A DNA stretch of 64,000 nucleotides from Neofusicoccum parvum (lineage: Eukaryota > Ascomycota > Dothideomycetes > Botryosphaeriales > Botryosphaeriaceae): contig CP087212.1 of the NCBI GenBank assembly GCA_020912385.1, forward strand, positions 434,001-498,000, read 5' to 3'. Positions 11,036 to 24,229 of this stretch are shown here, piece after piece. Position 1 is the stretch's first letter; each line of letters starts with the position of its first letter. A program made the translations under genes and the position numbers. The notes below the pieces were generated by a model. It was not told where the DNA came from. It did not search any database and saw nothing but the letters and a program-made list of their open reading frames with translations.

Positions 11036-12685
11036 ATGGAGACATTGGCATCAGTCCCGCCCGACGCGGCCATCTCGCCGCTGCCAGACTCTGCTGCCGC
11101 GGTTCCAGGCTTGGCTCACACGGCACGAGCTCACCCCGCCGCCATCAGTGAGTTCGCCGCCGTGCCTGCGTTCTGCATGTATCGCGCTCGACAACAGACT
11201 CAACTGACGCGCTCCGCAGAGAGCCATCGCGATGCGGATCGCGCCCCCACCTCCACCACGATCATCGCCACCGGCGACTTACTCCCCGCGTCCCAGGAAT
11301 CCAACATATCCGCGTCTAGTAGCGCCAGCTACGCGCCGCCCCTCCTGTCCTCCCAAAGCAATGTCTCGACCGAATCTGTCGTCGAGACTGAGCTGACCTC
11401 GCCCGCGACTTCGAATGTATCGAGCCAGTGCCCGCCGTCCAGCCAGTCCGCCGCGCCACCCGCCAATCAGGAAGACAACCGGCCACCAAGAGCAGTCACG
11501 CCTCAGCCAGCACCCGTCGCGGATGAGGGAGTCCAGCACGCGTCTGCCGGAAGCCCGATGGCCGTCGATACCCCGACAATATCACACGGGACGAAACGGA
11601 CGGCAAGCGGCGCGGTAAAGCTCCCTAGTAGTACTACCGGTTCCAATACTCCGGGGTTCTTTAGCAGCGACCACTCCAGACACACCAGCGCGTCGTCGGG
11701 CGCGAGTAGGATTGGAAAGGTGAGACTACGACGCGACGCGGACGCGTCATGAAGCAGTAATTAACTGTTGCGTTCTACAGCTGTCCGCGGACCTGAAGAC
11801 GCGTCTTTCCTATGCAATGATGAAAGTTCAGAATGGTTGGGAGCAAAAGTCGATTGAGGAGCTGGAGACGGTAGCCGCGTCGCAAAGGACGTCGCCGGCT
11901 ACTCAGACACCTACCTCGGCAAGGTTCAGGAACGCGACAGACTCACCGCACGCGTATGATCGACGTCGCCGCCCCAGCGCCCTGTCGGACCCGTCTGATC
12001 GGTATCTGGGAACACCAGGCGCGCAGGGAAGCCCACCAGGTCTCCGGACCTTTGGTCCAACAAGTAGGTGGACCCATGGCTTATATTCGGGACGCTCTGA
12101 CTTAACCGTGTTTTAGATCTTGGGTACTTGGACAAGACCGAAGATGATGGCCGCCCGTCCACATCCTCGACGTACAGTAGCTCGGCGTCGTCAGCCCCAA
12201 CTCTCGCGCCCGCATTAGACATCAGTCCGAAGCGACATCGCCGCTCGACGTCTAGCCGCGCCCCGCCCATGATCGGGGCCCAGTCCAAAGTGAAGATCTC
12301 CAAACCGTTCACCGATGTCGGTGCACCTTCAACACCAACGCCGGGCAAACCTCAACGGCCAGTAGGTATCCTGCGCATGCCCAGCCAACAAGCAGAAATG
12401 GACGCCGTCGACTCGTTGCTGTTCATGAGCAGTCCCAACAACTCAGCACATCTAGCGCACACGAGTGCAAATTCGACAGCGCAGCCCAGCCCGCTGCAAA
12501 AAGAATTTCCGGTCGCGAAGAGGGTCGCTTTCGACGATCGGAGCAGCAGCAATAGCGAAACTGAGCGCGAGACTAGCTCTCGTCTAGCACGAGTCGTGCA
12601 GACAGCGAGTTCGGAGATGGAAGACGCCGTGGCGCAGCGGGTCGCGGCTCTTGGCAGCAGAGCAGAAAGCGCAGACAGTGGTTGA
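11036..12685 (+). CDS. G1/S transcriptional repressor of the Whi5/Nrm1 family (GTB motif)
   Basis: Exons 11036-11147, 11220-11719, 11781-12063 and 12117-12685 give 487 residues. The protein is Ser/Thr/Pro-rich and largely disordered, except for a conserved block across exon 3 (SADLKTRLSYAMMKVQNGW, about residues 206-224). This is the GTB signature by which Whi5 and Nrm1 bind SBF/MBF at G1/S promoters. Many SP/TP sites fit regulation by cyclin-dependent kinase. The start has a strong context (gccgccATGg). Intron 1 (72 nt, gtgagt...ccgcag) keeps the reading frame and lacks stops, so it may be retained and add 24 residues. Whether the fungus uses it more like Whi5 or Nrm1 cannot be told from this sequence. 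Confidence 0.82.
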
Positions 12686-14456
12686 CGATGAAGATGATGA
12701 AACGAGAAATTAGTATCGCATCGATGAAGGATCGCTGGTTTGTGCCGTTGTGGTTTGCTCGTGGGACAGGAAGGTTTGTGTGGGAAGCGAAGATCAGAAG
12801 CGAGAGAGTCAAAGAGCAAAGCAGGCGTCTGGGTGATACCCATGTGCGTGTGTGGGCATTTTATTTTGCAGCTGGTTGGGATTTTCCGTTTTGTGTTTGG
12901 TACACATTTCCTCTCGGCGGTTCCGGAAATCTCTTTTTAAGTGGGCGCCGGGGCGGGAGATTTGCATAGCGGGCGAGCTGTGTTGCATACTGATTGCGAT
13001 CTGTTTCTGCATTGTGCCGACACCGTTTGTTCTGGGTTTTCCTTTGGGGCGATCAAGTCTTGGCTAAGGCTTTGGGGTTAGGAACACGGGGACTCGTCTA
13101 TGGGTCAAGGGCCTGTCTCTAGTCTCGAAGGGCAGTGGAGGAATGGAGTCGGCGTACAGGCGTGAGTGGACAGGCTAAAGGGTGTCAAGGTGTTTTAAAT
13201 TGGGGAGTGTACATAACGAATGTGACGAACATCTGTGTGCCCTTTATCGACACTAACCAGGATCTGTGATTCAGGTGGACGGCGTGCGTGTGGAGACGCT
13301 TGCGAATTTAGATACAATCGCTGGTGGTTCTAAGCAGGTCGGGTGGCTTGTGCACACCGCCGGGCCGGAACTCAGATTAATGCTGCTCGGGGACGGGACG
13401 AGCGATTGCGCAGTCGGAGCTGATTGTGCTGGCCGGCTACGGAGGTCAGATGTAGCGGGCGCTCGCGCCGTGTCTGGGTGGGAGTGAGCACCAAGATTGT
13501 ACTTTTTTTGTAATCGGCCCTGGGAGAAGGGCTGCCGCTGACCAGATCTTGACCCCGCGATTGCCAGAGCTGGAGTCCGCCGGGGCAAGAAGGGCGGGCG
13601 GCGTGTGTGAGGTAGACGGCTGGCTCGATCTCAGGCGACGCGGGCGCTTGGCTTGCCCGGCAAGGCAGGCAGCGACGGTTGCCCGATGGCTTTTCGCGGC
13701 GGCACACACGCGCGAGTCGCGAGGGCGTGACGCCCAGCCGTTGGTCGGCCACGAGGCGTCCGCGCTAGTGACGAAAGCGGCCACAAGCTTTGCCGTAGCG
13801 ACAGTGAGGCTCATCGGCAGCCGGCCCGCGCGGGCTTTGGATGCGTCAATGAAAGTGTGCTGCACGCTGGAACCAGAAGGGCCAGGCAGATGAAGTTCCG
13901 TTGAGCTCACGGCCAGGACACTGATTGGTCAACGGCGGCAGCTATTGGCGGAGAGGGCGCTCTGGACGCGGCGCGGGGAGCTCGGAGGTGGGCGGAGGAC
14001 GCTCGGGCGATGCGCGAGTGATATCATACCACCGCCAGACGCTGCCCGTGTGCCCCTCGCCGTCTCGTCTCTGTCCCTCCCCCGTCCTCCACGCGACGCG
14101 CAGCGGCACCGCATTGGCAGCTCGGAGCCATCCCGGTCTCACCCCGGCCTGCCCCGGAGTCCCTGTTCAGTCGCCAAAGCCCGAGGCGTGTCGCGCGCGC
14201 GCCGTACTTCTGTGGCCCTGCTCGCCCCAAGCTCCACAGCTTCCATTCCTCCGTCCGAATAAATTGTCATAGCTTCTGTCGCTGCTCATCTCCCGCCACA
14301 CTTTCTTCTCTCTCCCCTCCACTCCATCTTTCCTCAGTTCTTGTACTCTCCACTCTCCGCTCTCCGCGTCTTCCTTTCCCCGGTTTTTCTTTTCTGTGTG
14401 TTTTTCCCATCGCGCTAGCGTGATTTGTGCGCTCCAGCGCCGCAGCAACTGCAACA
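12686..14456. promoter_or_regulatory. Intergenic, including the pyrimidine-rich ACH1 promoter and leader
   Basis: About 1.77 kb. The left part (12.7-13.3 kb) is G/T-rich 3' flank of the previous gene. The right end, about 14275-14400, is a long C/T-rich tract (ctttcttctctctcccctcc and similar), typical of core promoters and leaders of expressed fungal housekeeping genes, directly before ACH1. GC-rich overlapping ORFs between 13.2 and 14.3 kb lack domains. Confidence 0.4.
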
Positions 14457-16343
<1,887 letters not shown>

Positions 16344-17224
16344 GCGGGCGCGGGGTCGAGGAAGAAAAGTGAAAAGGCAGATGTGGATAATGTGAAGGAT
16401 ACTTGCATAGGCTTGGCGAATGTATGGTAGATCTGGGAATGATTGATGTCTTTTTTTGTTGTTGCGAAAGCTTGAGGATCATAAGCAAGTGCGATCTGCT
16501 GTAGCATGTCAGGCTGAGGCTGATCACCAAACAGACGTAAAGCTGAAAGGTGACCCACCTGGGCGCTAGGCAGAATCGTCAGTCAAGTGTGCGCAAGGCT
16601 GGTCATTATGCCCGTACGCGTATGAAATGCCAACACAGAAATGCAAGTGGATGGGGGCCAGGTAGGGGTTTCAGAAAGCAGGCAACGTCACACAGACCCG
16701 CGGTCGAAAACTAGGCAAACTCACACAGACCCGCGGTCGAAAAGCAATCCGTAGTACAGCATCTCTTAACGCACCAATGAGCAGGAGCATATGTTCATCC
16801 CACATAAGCTGTAGTGTCTGCACGAACCCTGTCGACCTGATGCTAAGCATTCCGCCGTCCGTTTTTGGCATCCCCTAACGACGATCAGAGCACCAAGCAA
16901 CGTTGTCAGTTACATGGCCATGCCACAATTGGTGATACTAGCAAACGCTTCAAACGTATAGAATTCTTCGTCCTGATCTCTGGGTGCCGCGTCATCTACA
17001 TATCTGATTATATAAACTCAGAGTTCCACGCTAGACGGTCTCGTCAGTTATCAGCTTCGCCTCAACTTTCTTAGCGGATATCTCTAAGCCTTCCGAGTGT
17101 GTGCCGGCCCGCTCTATTTGATCAGAGCAAACACCATACCTTTTATTCGTGCCTCGTCAACCCTCATTAAACCCCTGCTCAAACACCACTACTGTCGTCA
17201 CCCATCTGCCCTCGACTCTGAGCA
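16344..17224. other. Intergenic with a 33-bp tandem duplication
   Basis: About 880 bp with no recognisable gene. It holds the direct repeat described separately at 16681-16743. A TATAAA at 17010-17015 lies about 210 bp upstream of the next start codon and may serve it. Confidence 0.4.
16681..16743. repeat. Two-copy tandem direct repeat, 33-bp period
   Basis: The segment tcacacagacccgcggtcga followed by aaa occurs at 16688-16710 and again at 16721-16743, each preceded by ggcaa plus a short variable stretch. The two units differ at only a few positions. No coding function is apparent. Confidence 0.85.
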
Positions 17225-17666
17225 ATGAACCAAAACGTACTTCGAAGATCACTATCTGTGGGCGACACTATCAACTTGATCGGAGCCATCATTAGCTTCT
17301 CCGGCGTTATTTTCAGTGTGATAGTGGGCTGTATTGCTATCCGTCGCTCTCGTCGTGATGCGAAAAGCAGGGGTATGCCTCGATCAGGCACGCATGTACG
17401 GTTTGATTGAGACTGACTCTGGACTCCCAGATAGTGAGACCAGAACAACCGAACTGGAGCATTTCGGAGCTATGCCGTCGCCATGTTTGCAAAGTCTACC
17501 TCCTGGTATTGAAGCCTTCCACGGCTTTGCTCCTCAGCGAACCCAACAGCCGGCAGAAACCGAATTAATTAGCCCGTCTGCATACTTCCCAATTGATAGA
17601 CGGTATGTTGCTACATCAGAAGTCTCGAGGCCACAACCCAATCAGGATGATACTGGGCAAAAGTAA
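17225..17666 (+). CDS. Small single-pass membrane protein, unknown function
   Basis: Exons 17225-17372 and 17431-17666 splice into 127 residues. The 58-nt intron has donor gtatgc, a good branch sequence (gactgac) and acceptor cccag, and joins two otherwise separate ORFs in frame. Residues about 15-39 (a run of I, L, V, F, G and A ending VGCIAI) form one transmembrane helix, followed by a basic stop-transfer RRSRRD. The C-terminal 85 residues are polar, Pro/Gln/Ser-rich and probably disordered. There is no cleavable signal peptide, so an N-out/C-in single-pass topology is likely. I do not recognise a family. Confidence 0.5.
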
Positions 17667-18353
17667 AAAATACTGTTGTAGACCTAAAACTGAACGTTAA
17701 GTTCAATAGGAGATACAAATCCGTGGGCCAGAGAGCACTTCCGCTCCGCCCGCAAAGCTCTGCAAATCCCCCGTCTCTCAAATATGTCACAACCATACTA
17801 CTTGAACTACGAATGATTCTACTTCCTTAATGAGCCGTCTCCCTCCTTCTGAACACTGTCCTTTCATAACCTCAGGTTGTGTAGGAGGCAGCCATCTATC
17901 CTCATTGACGACCTCTCCAACTGTCTGAAATCCCTTTCTTCGCGCAGGTCGTGCAGCTCATGAGTACTCACCTCATTCATATGCTCATCAGAATTCTCCT
18001 GTTTTCATCCAATGTAGATTCCGAAGCGGCCTATTTGTGTAATAGCCCTTCCAGGATCTTCTCGTCTCATGCCGACACCGGCGCCGTCCACCCGCTCTGT
18101 GCGACGAGCATGCACGTCGTGAACTCTTCGCTCTTGGCGTTTGCTCTTATGAGCCCTTCTGACTAACCATAAAAGCCGTGGGGAAGGATTAGTACGGCAT
18201 CTATAGTCGCAAACCTCGCAGTCCTTCAATAACAGCGGATACGATCTCAGTCTGTAGCGCTAGCCTTTTCGCGCCTGTGAGGCACACATGGTCTGCCTCA
18301 TGGAGCCTCATGGAAATGAAATGGTCATGTCTATAAGCTCATGAGTGTGTACA
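17667..18353. other. Intergenic, nothing recognised
   Basis: About 690 bp between the small membrane protein and the P450, which face each other. Short ORFs on both strands lack domains. Confidence 0.4.
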
Positions 18354-19998
18354 TTAGCCAATGATAAGCCCGAACCGCCCCTTCCCAGCAGTAACACGAT
18401 AAGCCCACGACGCCCCTTCGTATTCCGACCTGGCCTTGAAATTCACCCGAAACTCCTCTGCCGGAGTGTAAAAAGATGCTGCAGCAGACTTTGCATCCAC
18501 CTTGGGCACTTCCCAATTACCACGCTGCGGGATGATATCATATCTCAGCAAGAGCATGGCTACCAAAGAGAGCACCTCTCCAGTAGCAAAATGCCTGCCT
18601 GGACAAAGGCTCGGAGATATGCCAAAAGCCAAAAAGCCCGCCATCCTCCTCGTCTCCTTCACATTGCCACCCTTCATGAAGCGCCTCGGCTCGAACGCAT
18701 CCGCCTCGTCGCCCCAGATGGACTCGTTCCGGTGAAAGACGGGGCTGGGCATCTGGACGATGCCGCCCTCCTTGAGCAGGTAGCGGTCGTTCAGCAGCAC
18801 GTCCTGGTACGCCATGCGCATGGGCATGGCCTTCGACCGGACGCGCAGCGTCTCCTGGAACGTCGAGACGAGCAGCTCGCAGCCGTCGCGGATGTCGGCC
18901 AGGTCGACCGTGCGCGCGCCGGTGGCGGCGTCGACGTGCAGCGCGCGCGCACACAGCTCGGCCCGGATCGCGGCCAGTAGCGGAGGCCGCGAGCAGATCT
19001 CGAACACCGTCCAGAAGGCGGCGGGCACCGTGTTCGAGAGCAGCCCCAGCGCCATGCCCGCCTCCAGCCTGGCCGTGTCGGCGAGCGTGGCGCCGACGCA
19101 GCGCTGCTCGCGCCAGCGCGCGTTGGCCATGGCGGAGGCGTCGGAGAGGCCGGACGCGTTGTAGTAGTCGATGAAGGCGGACACGAGCGTCTCCCGGGCG
19201 TTCCAGACCTTTCGGGCTGTGATGTTGGGCGCGATGTTGACCAGGAATTTGTCCAGGTTTGTTTCCATGGTCCTGTTGCTCTGTCAGTCCGGCTTCCGGC
19301 AGGATGGGGCGAGACAAACCAGAAGGCGTCCTCGATCTCGCTCGACCTGTACGGGTTCATCTTGCCGTAGGCAGAGTCGGTTGCTGCAACGGTTATCGCG
19401 TGTCTGCACCACGAAAAGAGATCGTGGTCGGAGTCTTGCGCGGTGCTGAGCTGGTCCACCGAGGTCTTTAGGAATGAAATCATCTTCTCGTTCATGAGGT
19501 CCAGACCAGGTCCGAGGAGGGCGGGATTCATGGCATGGGTAATCTTAATTCCAACACCGCCGCCACCCTTCTGCTCTTCCCGGAGGAGATTCATGCCTGG
19601 CCCTTTTATCCCAAGCACTCGATTTGCGGAGAGATTGATAAAATGTTCAAAAGAGAGTGCACGGCTGTTACGCTGAACAGCGCTGATGAGATTTGGGGAG
19701 CTGATGACATAGAACTTGGTCACGAGCAAGTCTACTGTGAATATGGGAAGATCCGGATGCGCGGCACTGGTGTTCTCGAGTAATCAGAAGTGTTTCGGGG
19801 CTTCAAGATTATCACATACCTCAGGTGGACAAAGTAAGGCTGGCCATGTCGAATAAAGCCGATTGCGTGGCCGATGATGGGGATGCTGGGGCGGACCACA
19901 GGGGGCTCTCTGGCGTCGATAGTGGGGTTCCAATGGGCGAACGCAACAGCAAGAGTGAATATAAGAGCACACAGCAGAACAATGGTGCTGTTCTCCAT
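18354..19998 (-). CDS. Cytochrome P450 monooxygenase with CYP7/CYP8-like I-helix
   Basis: Exons 19820-19998, 19320-19766 and 18354-19272 on the minus strand give 514 residues. The N-terminal MENSTIVLLCALIFTLAVAF is a membrane anchor, followed by a proline-rich hinge. The K-helix ExxR is ETLR (residues 349-352), and the heme loop is FGISPSLCPGR with Cys432. The I-helix reads GLLSNTVPAAFW, with Asn-Thr (289-290) where most P450s have Asp/Glu-Thr. In animals this N-T-x-PAAFW form marks the CYP7/CYP8 sterol hydroxylase and prostacyclin synthase group. Intron 1 must end at the caccag before 19766; this restores the expected HPDLPIFTVDLL segment. Substrate is unknown, and there is no biosynthetic cluster around it. 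Confidence 0.88.
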
Positions 19999-21317
19999 GG
20001 TGGTGAGAGACTAGCAATATTGAGACTGGGAAGATCAAAGGCACGGTCGTCACGCCCAGAAGGTTTGCCTTGCCCCTTTGGAAAGGATCTATATCCCTGC
20101 CACTTCTTTAAATTAGTCATCCGACGCCTCCGAACCGTCAGAGCCTTAAAAAAACACAAAAAGACCACACCGTTTATGGAACCTGGCCGACCGAGTCAGC
20201 AGAAGAATTGTTGACACTTACGGATGACGGTTTCCAGCCCAACGAAACGGTGAGGCTGACTACGATGCCCGAGACACCTGCTGAAGACGACACAGGTGGG
20301 TATTGGCGCGTCACCCTTCGCCCTCGAGGTGGTTACCCTGAAGAGCCGTGATGACGTTGCATGGTGGTGAAAAGAGAGAGATGCATGAAAGTGCGTTGCG
20401 ACGATCAAGGACCGTGGAACCGCGTACGGGCTTCCCCGCAGGCACGACTCAAAAAACAATGTGACACGAGCAATTGTGACTCGTGCCAACCGACGTCTTT
20501 ATCGGCCAGCCTGCATGTCAATACAAGGATGTTACTTCTCTAGGACTGGATGGGATTGATCTATCTCTATCAATGTAGTGCCATTGCCATTTTGCTTTTG
20601 CTCGAATGGAATGTCCAAGTTGAGGAAGCGCGTGGTCGTTGGTTGATCGTTGCTCCTGCTGTTGATCATTTGCTCGTTTCCATTTTTCTTTTCTTTTTTT
20701 TTCCTTAGTTCTTTGTAAGCAGTAGTGCGATATTTCCACTGTAGAAAAAGATACAGGAGATAGCGGGCATCGGTGTTACACAACAGCGCTGCAGCTGGAT
20801 GTCTGCCTGGCCAGCCGAACCATCCGCCCAGGTGGCTTTGGCACATGTCTAGAATGCTGCTGAACTCTCCAGCTCTCCACAGTCAATCTTGGCGGATATG
20901 GATCCTATAACGACGCTCTTCTTTCCTTGGGCTCACACTTGGCTGCAGAAACCCTCTGTAAGGCTGTAAATGATGACGACTTCTATGCAAGTCAGATTGC
21001 CTGCCAGGTTTGAAATCACCTAATTCTTAAAGGCTTGCAGGCAGATATGATCGACCGGTCTGGCCTGCGATCGGATCGTATATTTCAATTTATGAGGCGC
21101 GTTAATGGAGCGGCAAAGATCACACCAAGTTGAGACACAGCACCTTGATTGGGTCGGCCACGTCATTATACCTTTGGCCCCCAAGGCTGGCGACGAAGGC
21201 TACTGCAAAGGGTGTCATCTTCCGGAGCACATTCTCACACGCTGTGCCTATAAAGCAGTGTCGAACCCATTCAAGTTTCCAGTAGTCTTTATCTTTGCTC
21301 ATCAAACCCATCAAGCC
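19999..21317. promoter_or_regulatory. Divergent region between the P450 and the calpain-like gene
   Basis: About 1.3 kb, with no gene recognised. TATAAA at 21249-21254 lies about 64 bp upstream of the calpain start, a normal core promoter position. A homopolymer-rich tract (ttttcttttctttttttttcc) occurs near 20683-20703. Confidence 0.45.
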
Positions 21318-23803
21318 ATGGCCTCGCAAGCCGAATACCCTGCTCCCGCCGGCAAGAAGAAGCCAGATCTTGCGCCACAAAAGACCCTCAGTGATTTCTG
21401 GGATAAATACATCGTCAAGACTCCAGAGAAAGTCACCCGCATCTTCCCACAGAGTCTCTTTGCAAGCCTGCTGCCAGATGGCCTTGCCGAAAAAGCGCCT
21501 CAGAATGAAAGTGCGACAGCAAGCTACGACGCTGCAGCTCAGGAGTGCAGGCAAAAGGTCGAGCGTATTGTGCGCGAATGCAGGTGCGAACACATGTCAC
21601 TTGACTTGGAAGTTACCTAACAATTACTTCAGACGCACCAACGAGAAATGGTCCGATCCTGACTTCAACCTAGACTCTCCCAGTTGCCGGCATGGGCTTG
21701 TGGATACTGAGGACTACGGGTTCGGCATAAATGCTGAAGACTTGAAAAGCGCACTCAACACCCTCAATGCAGTCACCAACGCGACGCCTTCTTTGCAGAT
21801 GTTTGACCTCGAGAAACTGCTGGACGTCCTTGAGAATAAAGTTGAGTGGGGCTCGCCGACCCCGGGATCAGTTCACACAGTCGACTTCATATACGACAAG
21901 CCGAAGTTCACGATCGACGGATTCGGAACATCCGATGTACAGCAAGGCAAAAGTGGAGACTGCTGGTGGGTGGCAGCCGTAGCAGCCCTGTGCAGCATTC
22001 CGGACCTGGTAGAACGAGTCTGCGTTGCTCAAGACGAGAAGTGCGGCGTATACGGCTTTGTTTTCCACCGGGACGGTGAATGGCTCTCCACCGTCGTAGA
22101 CGACAGTCTATACCTCTCCGTGCCGGATTTCGACAAGTCTTCGGCCTACAAGTACGACCCGAGCGGAACTGAGGCACGCAAGTGGAAGCAGCGGCACCAG
22201 ACTGGATCCGAGGCACTAATGTTCGCGAAATGTGCGGACCAGAACGAGACTTGGCTCCCGCTTCTCGAGAAGGCTTACGCTAAGATTCACGGTGACTACG
22301 ATGCTATTGAGGGCGGGTTTCCTGGCGAGGGCCTGGAAGACATGACTGGGGGTGTTACGACTTCCCTGGATCCCAGCAAAGTTCTGGAGAAAGACAAGCT
22401 CTGGCAAGAGTTGTCGAATCCTGACAAAGACTTCATTTTTTCCGCTTGGACCGGCCCACCAGGCAGCGATGTGGGCTCAAGAATCGGACTCGCCTACGGA
22501 CATGCCTACTCCATTCTCAAGGCCGTCGAAGTGGAGGACGAAAGTGGTGGAAAAGTCAAACTCGTCCGCATCAGGTACAGCCCTGCACGCACCACCCTCT
22601 TTTAACTATTACTAAATTGTAGGTCAGGAATCCCTGGGGACACAAAGACTCCACTGGTGAAGGTGAGTGGAACGGTCCTTGGAGTGATGGATCTAAAGAA
22701 TGGACACCGTACTGGCTGAGCAAGCTCGACTACAAATTCGACGACGACGGTATGTTCTGGATGTCTTATGAAGACATGCTCAGCCGCTTCATTCGGCTTG
22801 ATCGCACGCGTCTCTTTGGAGAAGACTGGAAAGTCGTGCAGCAGTGGACAAATATCAACGTCTCATGGCTCACCGGCTACATCAACACCAAATTTGTGAT
22901 TGAAATCAAGAAATCTGGCCTCTACGTCTTTGTTCTCTCCAAGGTAAGTCTACGAGTTTCAATTTATACTGTAAGAGTGTCTTTTGACAGAGTGAACAGC
23001 TCGATGAGCGCTATTTCCAGGGACTCGAAGGTCAATATTCCTTCGAGTTGCACTTCCTTCTTAAAAAGGAAGGCTCAGATGTCGGAGACCATCTCGCACG
23101 GGCAAGTCCCAGCATGGGTAGTGCACAACGGTCCGTCAGCGCCGAAATTGATCTTGAGCCGGGAAAGTATGAGGTGATTCCCAAGATTGTTGCAACAAAG
23201 GATGAAGACAAGGACCCCGTCCAGGATGTAGTCAAAGAGTGGGCGGAAAAGAAACCGCAAAAGCTTAGGCAAATCGGCCTGAACTATGACTTCGCCCATT
23301 CGAAGGCCATTCCGCGGATGAAGAAAGCGGGCGATGTAAAGACGGAGCCAGATCAGAAAATTGACAAGAAAGAAGAGACTTTGGGTGACCGAGGACCTCC
23401 GGAAGAGGAGACCAAGGAAGAGGTGAAGCCCGAGGAGGAGAAACTCAAGGAGAAGGAGGAGACGCCGATGGATGAGGAGACAGCCAAGGGTGAGCGGCTC
23501 GCGGAAACACGCTCTGATACTAAAAATTCCTCGATAGAAAAGCCAGAACAACCAGCAGGGCAATCTGAGACCAAAGATGTGGCTGGTCCTGCTAAAGCAA
23601 GAGTCGAGGTCCAGATTGTCGACGAACCGGAAGAGAAGGAAGATGACGATCCAGTGAGTAGTCCCTGGAATGCGGTCTGCACAATTGGGTTGCGTGTATA
23701 TTCCAAAGATCACGAAATCTCAATCAAGCTGGAGGAACCCGCCAGCGCCGAGGAAGGCTCAGCACTGGCTATTGACGGGGATGCGGCGGGAGCAACCATG
23801 TAA
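21318..23803 (+). CDS. Calpain-like cysteine protease (family C2)
   Basis: Exons 21318-21583, 21633-22574, 22628-22943 and 22991-23803 encode 778 residues. The CysPc domain is complete. Catalytic Cys199 lies in GKSGDCWWVA, His379 in YGHAYSIL and Asn404 in RNPWGHK; the Asn codon follows directly after intron 2. The N-terminal ~90 residues carry a basic, helical region with WDKYIVKTPE. After the protease core comes the beta-rich C2-like calpain domain (residues about 450-560), followed by an unusual Lys/Glu/Pro-rich segment (about 590-700) and a short strand-rich end. There are no EF hands, so calcium dependence through a penta-EF domain is not expected. It is not an obvious PalB/Rim13, since the MIT-type N-terminus is absent. 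The physiological substrate is unknown. Confidence 0.88.
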
Positions 23804-24229
23804 TGAATGTGGTATCTCTTGAACAAACTTCAACAAATTGAACAGCCCTCTTTTAGAACCAACGCTTTTGAAATAATCATAGTATATACAATAGTTGAAG
23901 TTGAACAGTATCGACAAATGGGTAAGCTTGCCCTATTTACTATTGAGGTTCACGCAAATTCATGTCACAGAACAAGCGCAGTTTCCATACCAACCAACAA
24001 TATTTAATCCAATTCTATCCTCTATTCTCCGATTGAGTGAGAACTAGCAGCATCCGCTTCTTTTGTGGGCCCTTTTCAACCCGCGCAGCGGTTCTGATGA
24101 AGTTTTTCTCGTTCGAGCCGCAAAGAGTCTGTTTATAGTTCCGTGAAGACTTGATTTAATGCACAGAAATGTGATTTTTGAGAAATTTTCTCGTTTCTTC
24201 AACTGCATAAAGGCAATCGTGAGAAATCT
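23804..24229. other. Intergenic, AT-rich convergent 3' ends
   Basis: About 430 bp between the convergent calpain-like gene and the first W-x-C-x-C paralogue. Only 3' flanking sequence was seen. Confidence 0.4.
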
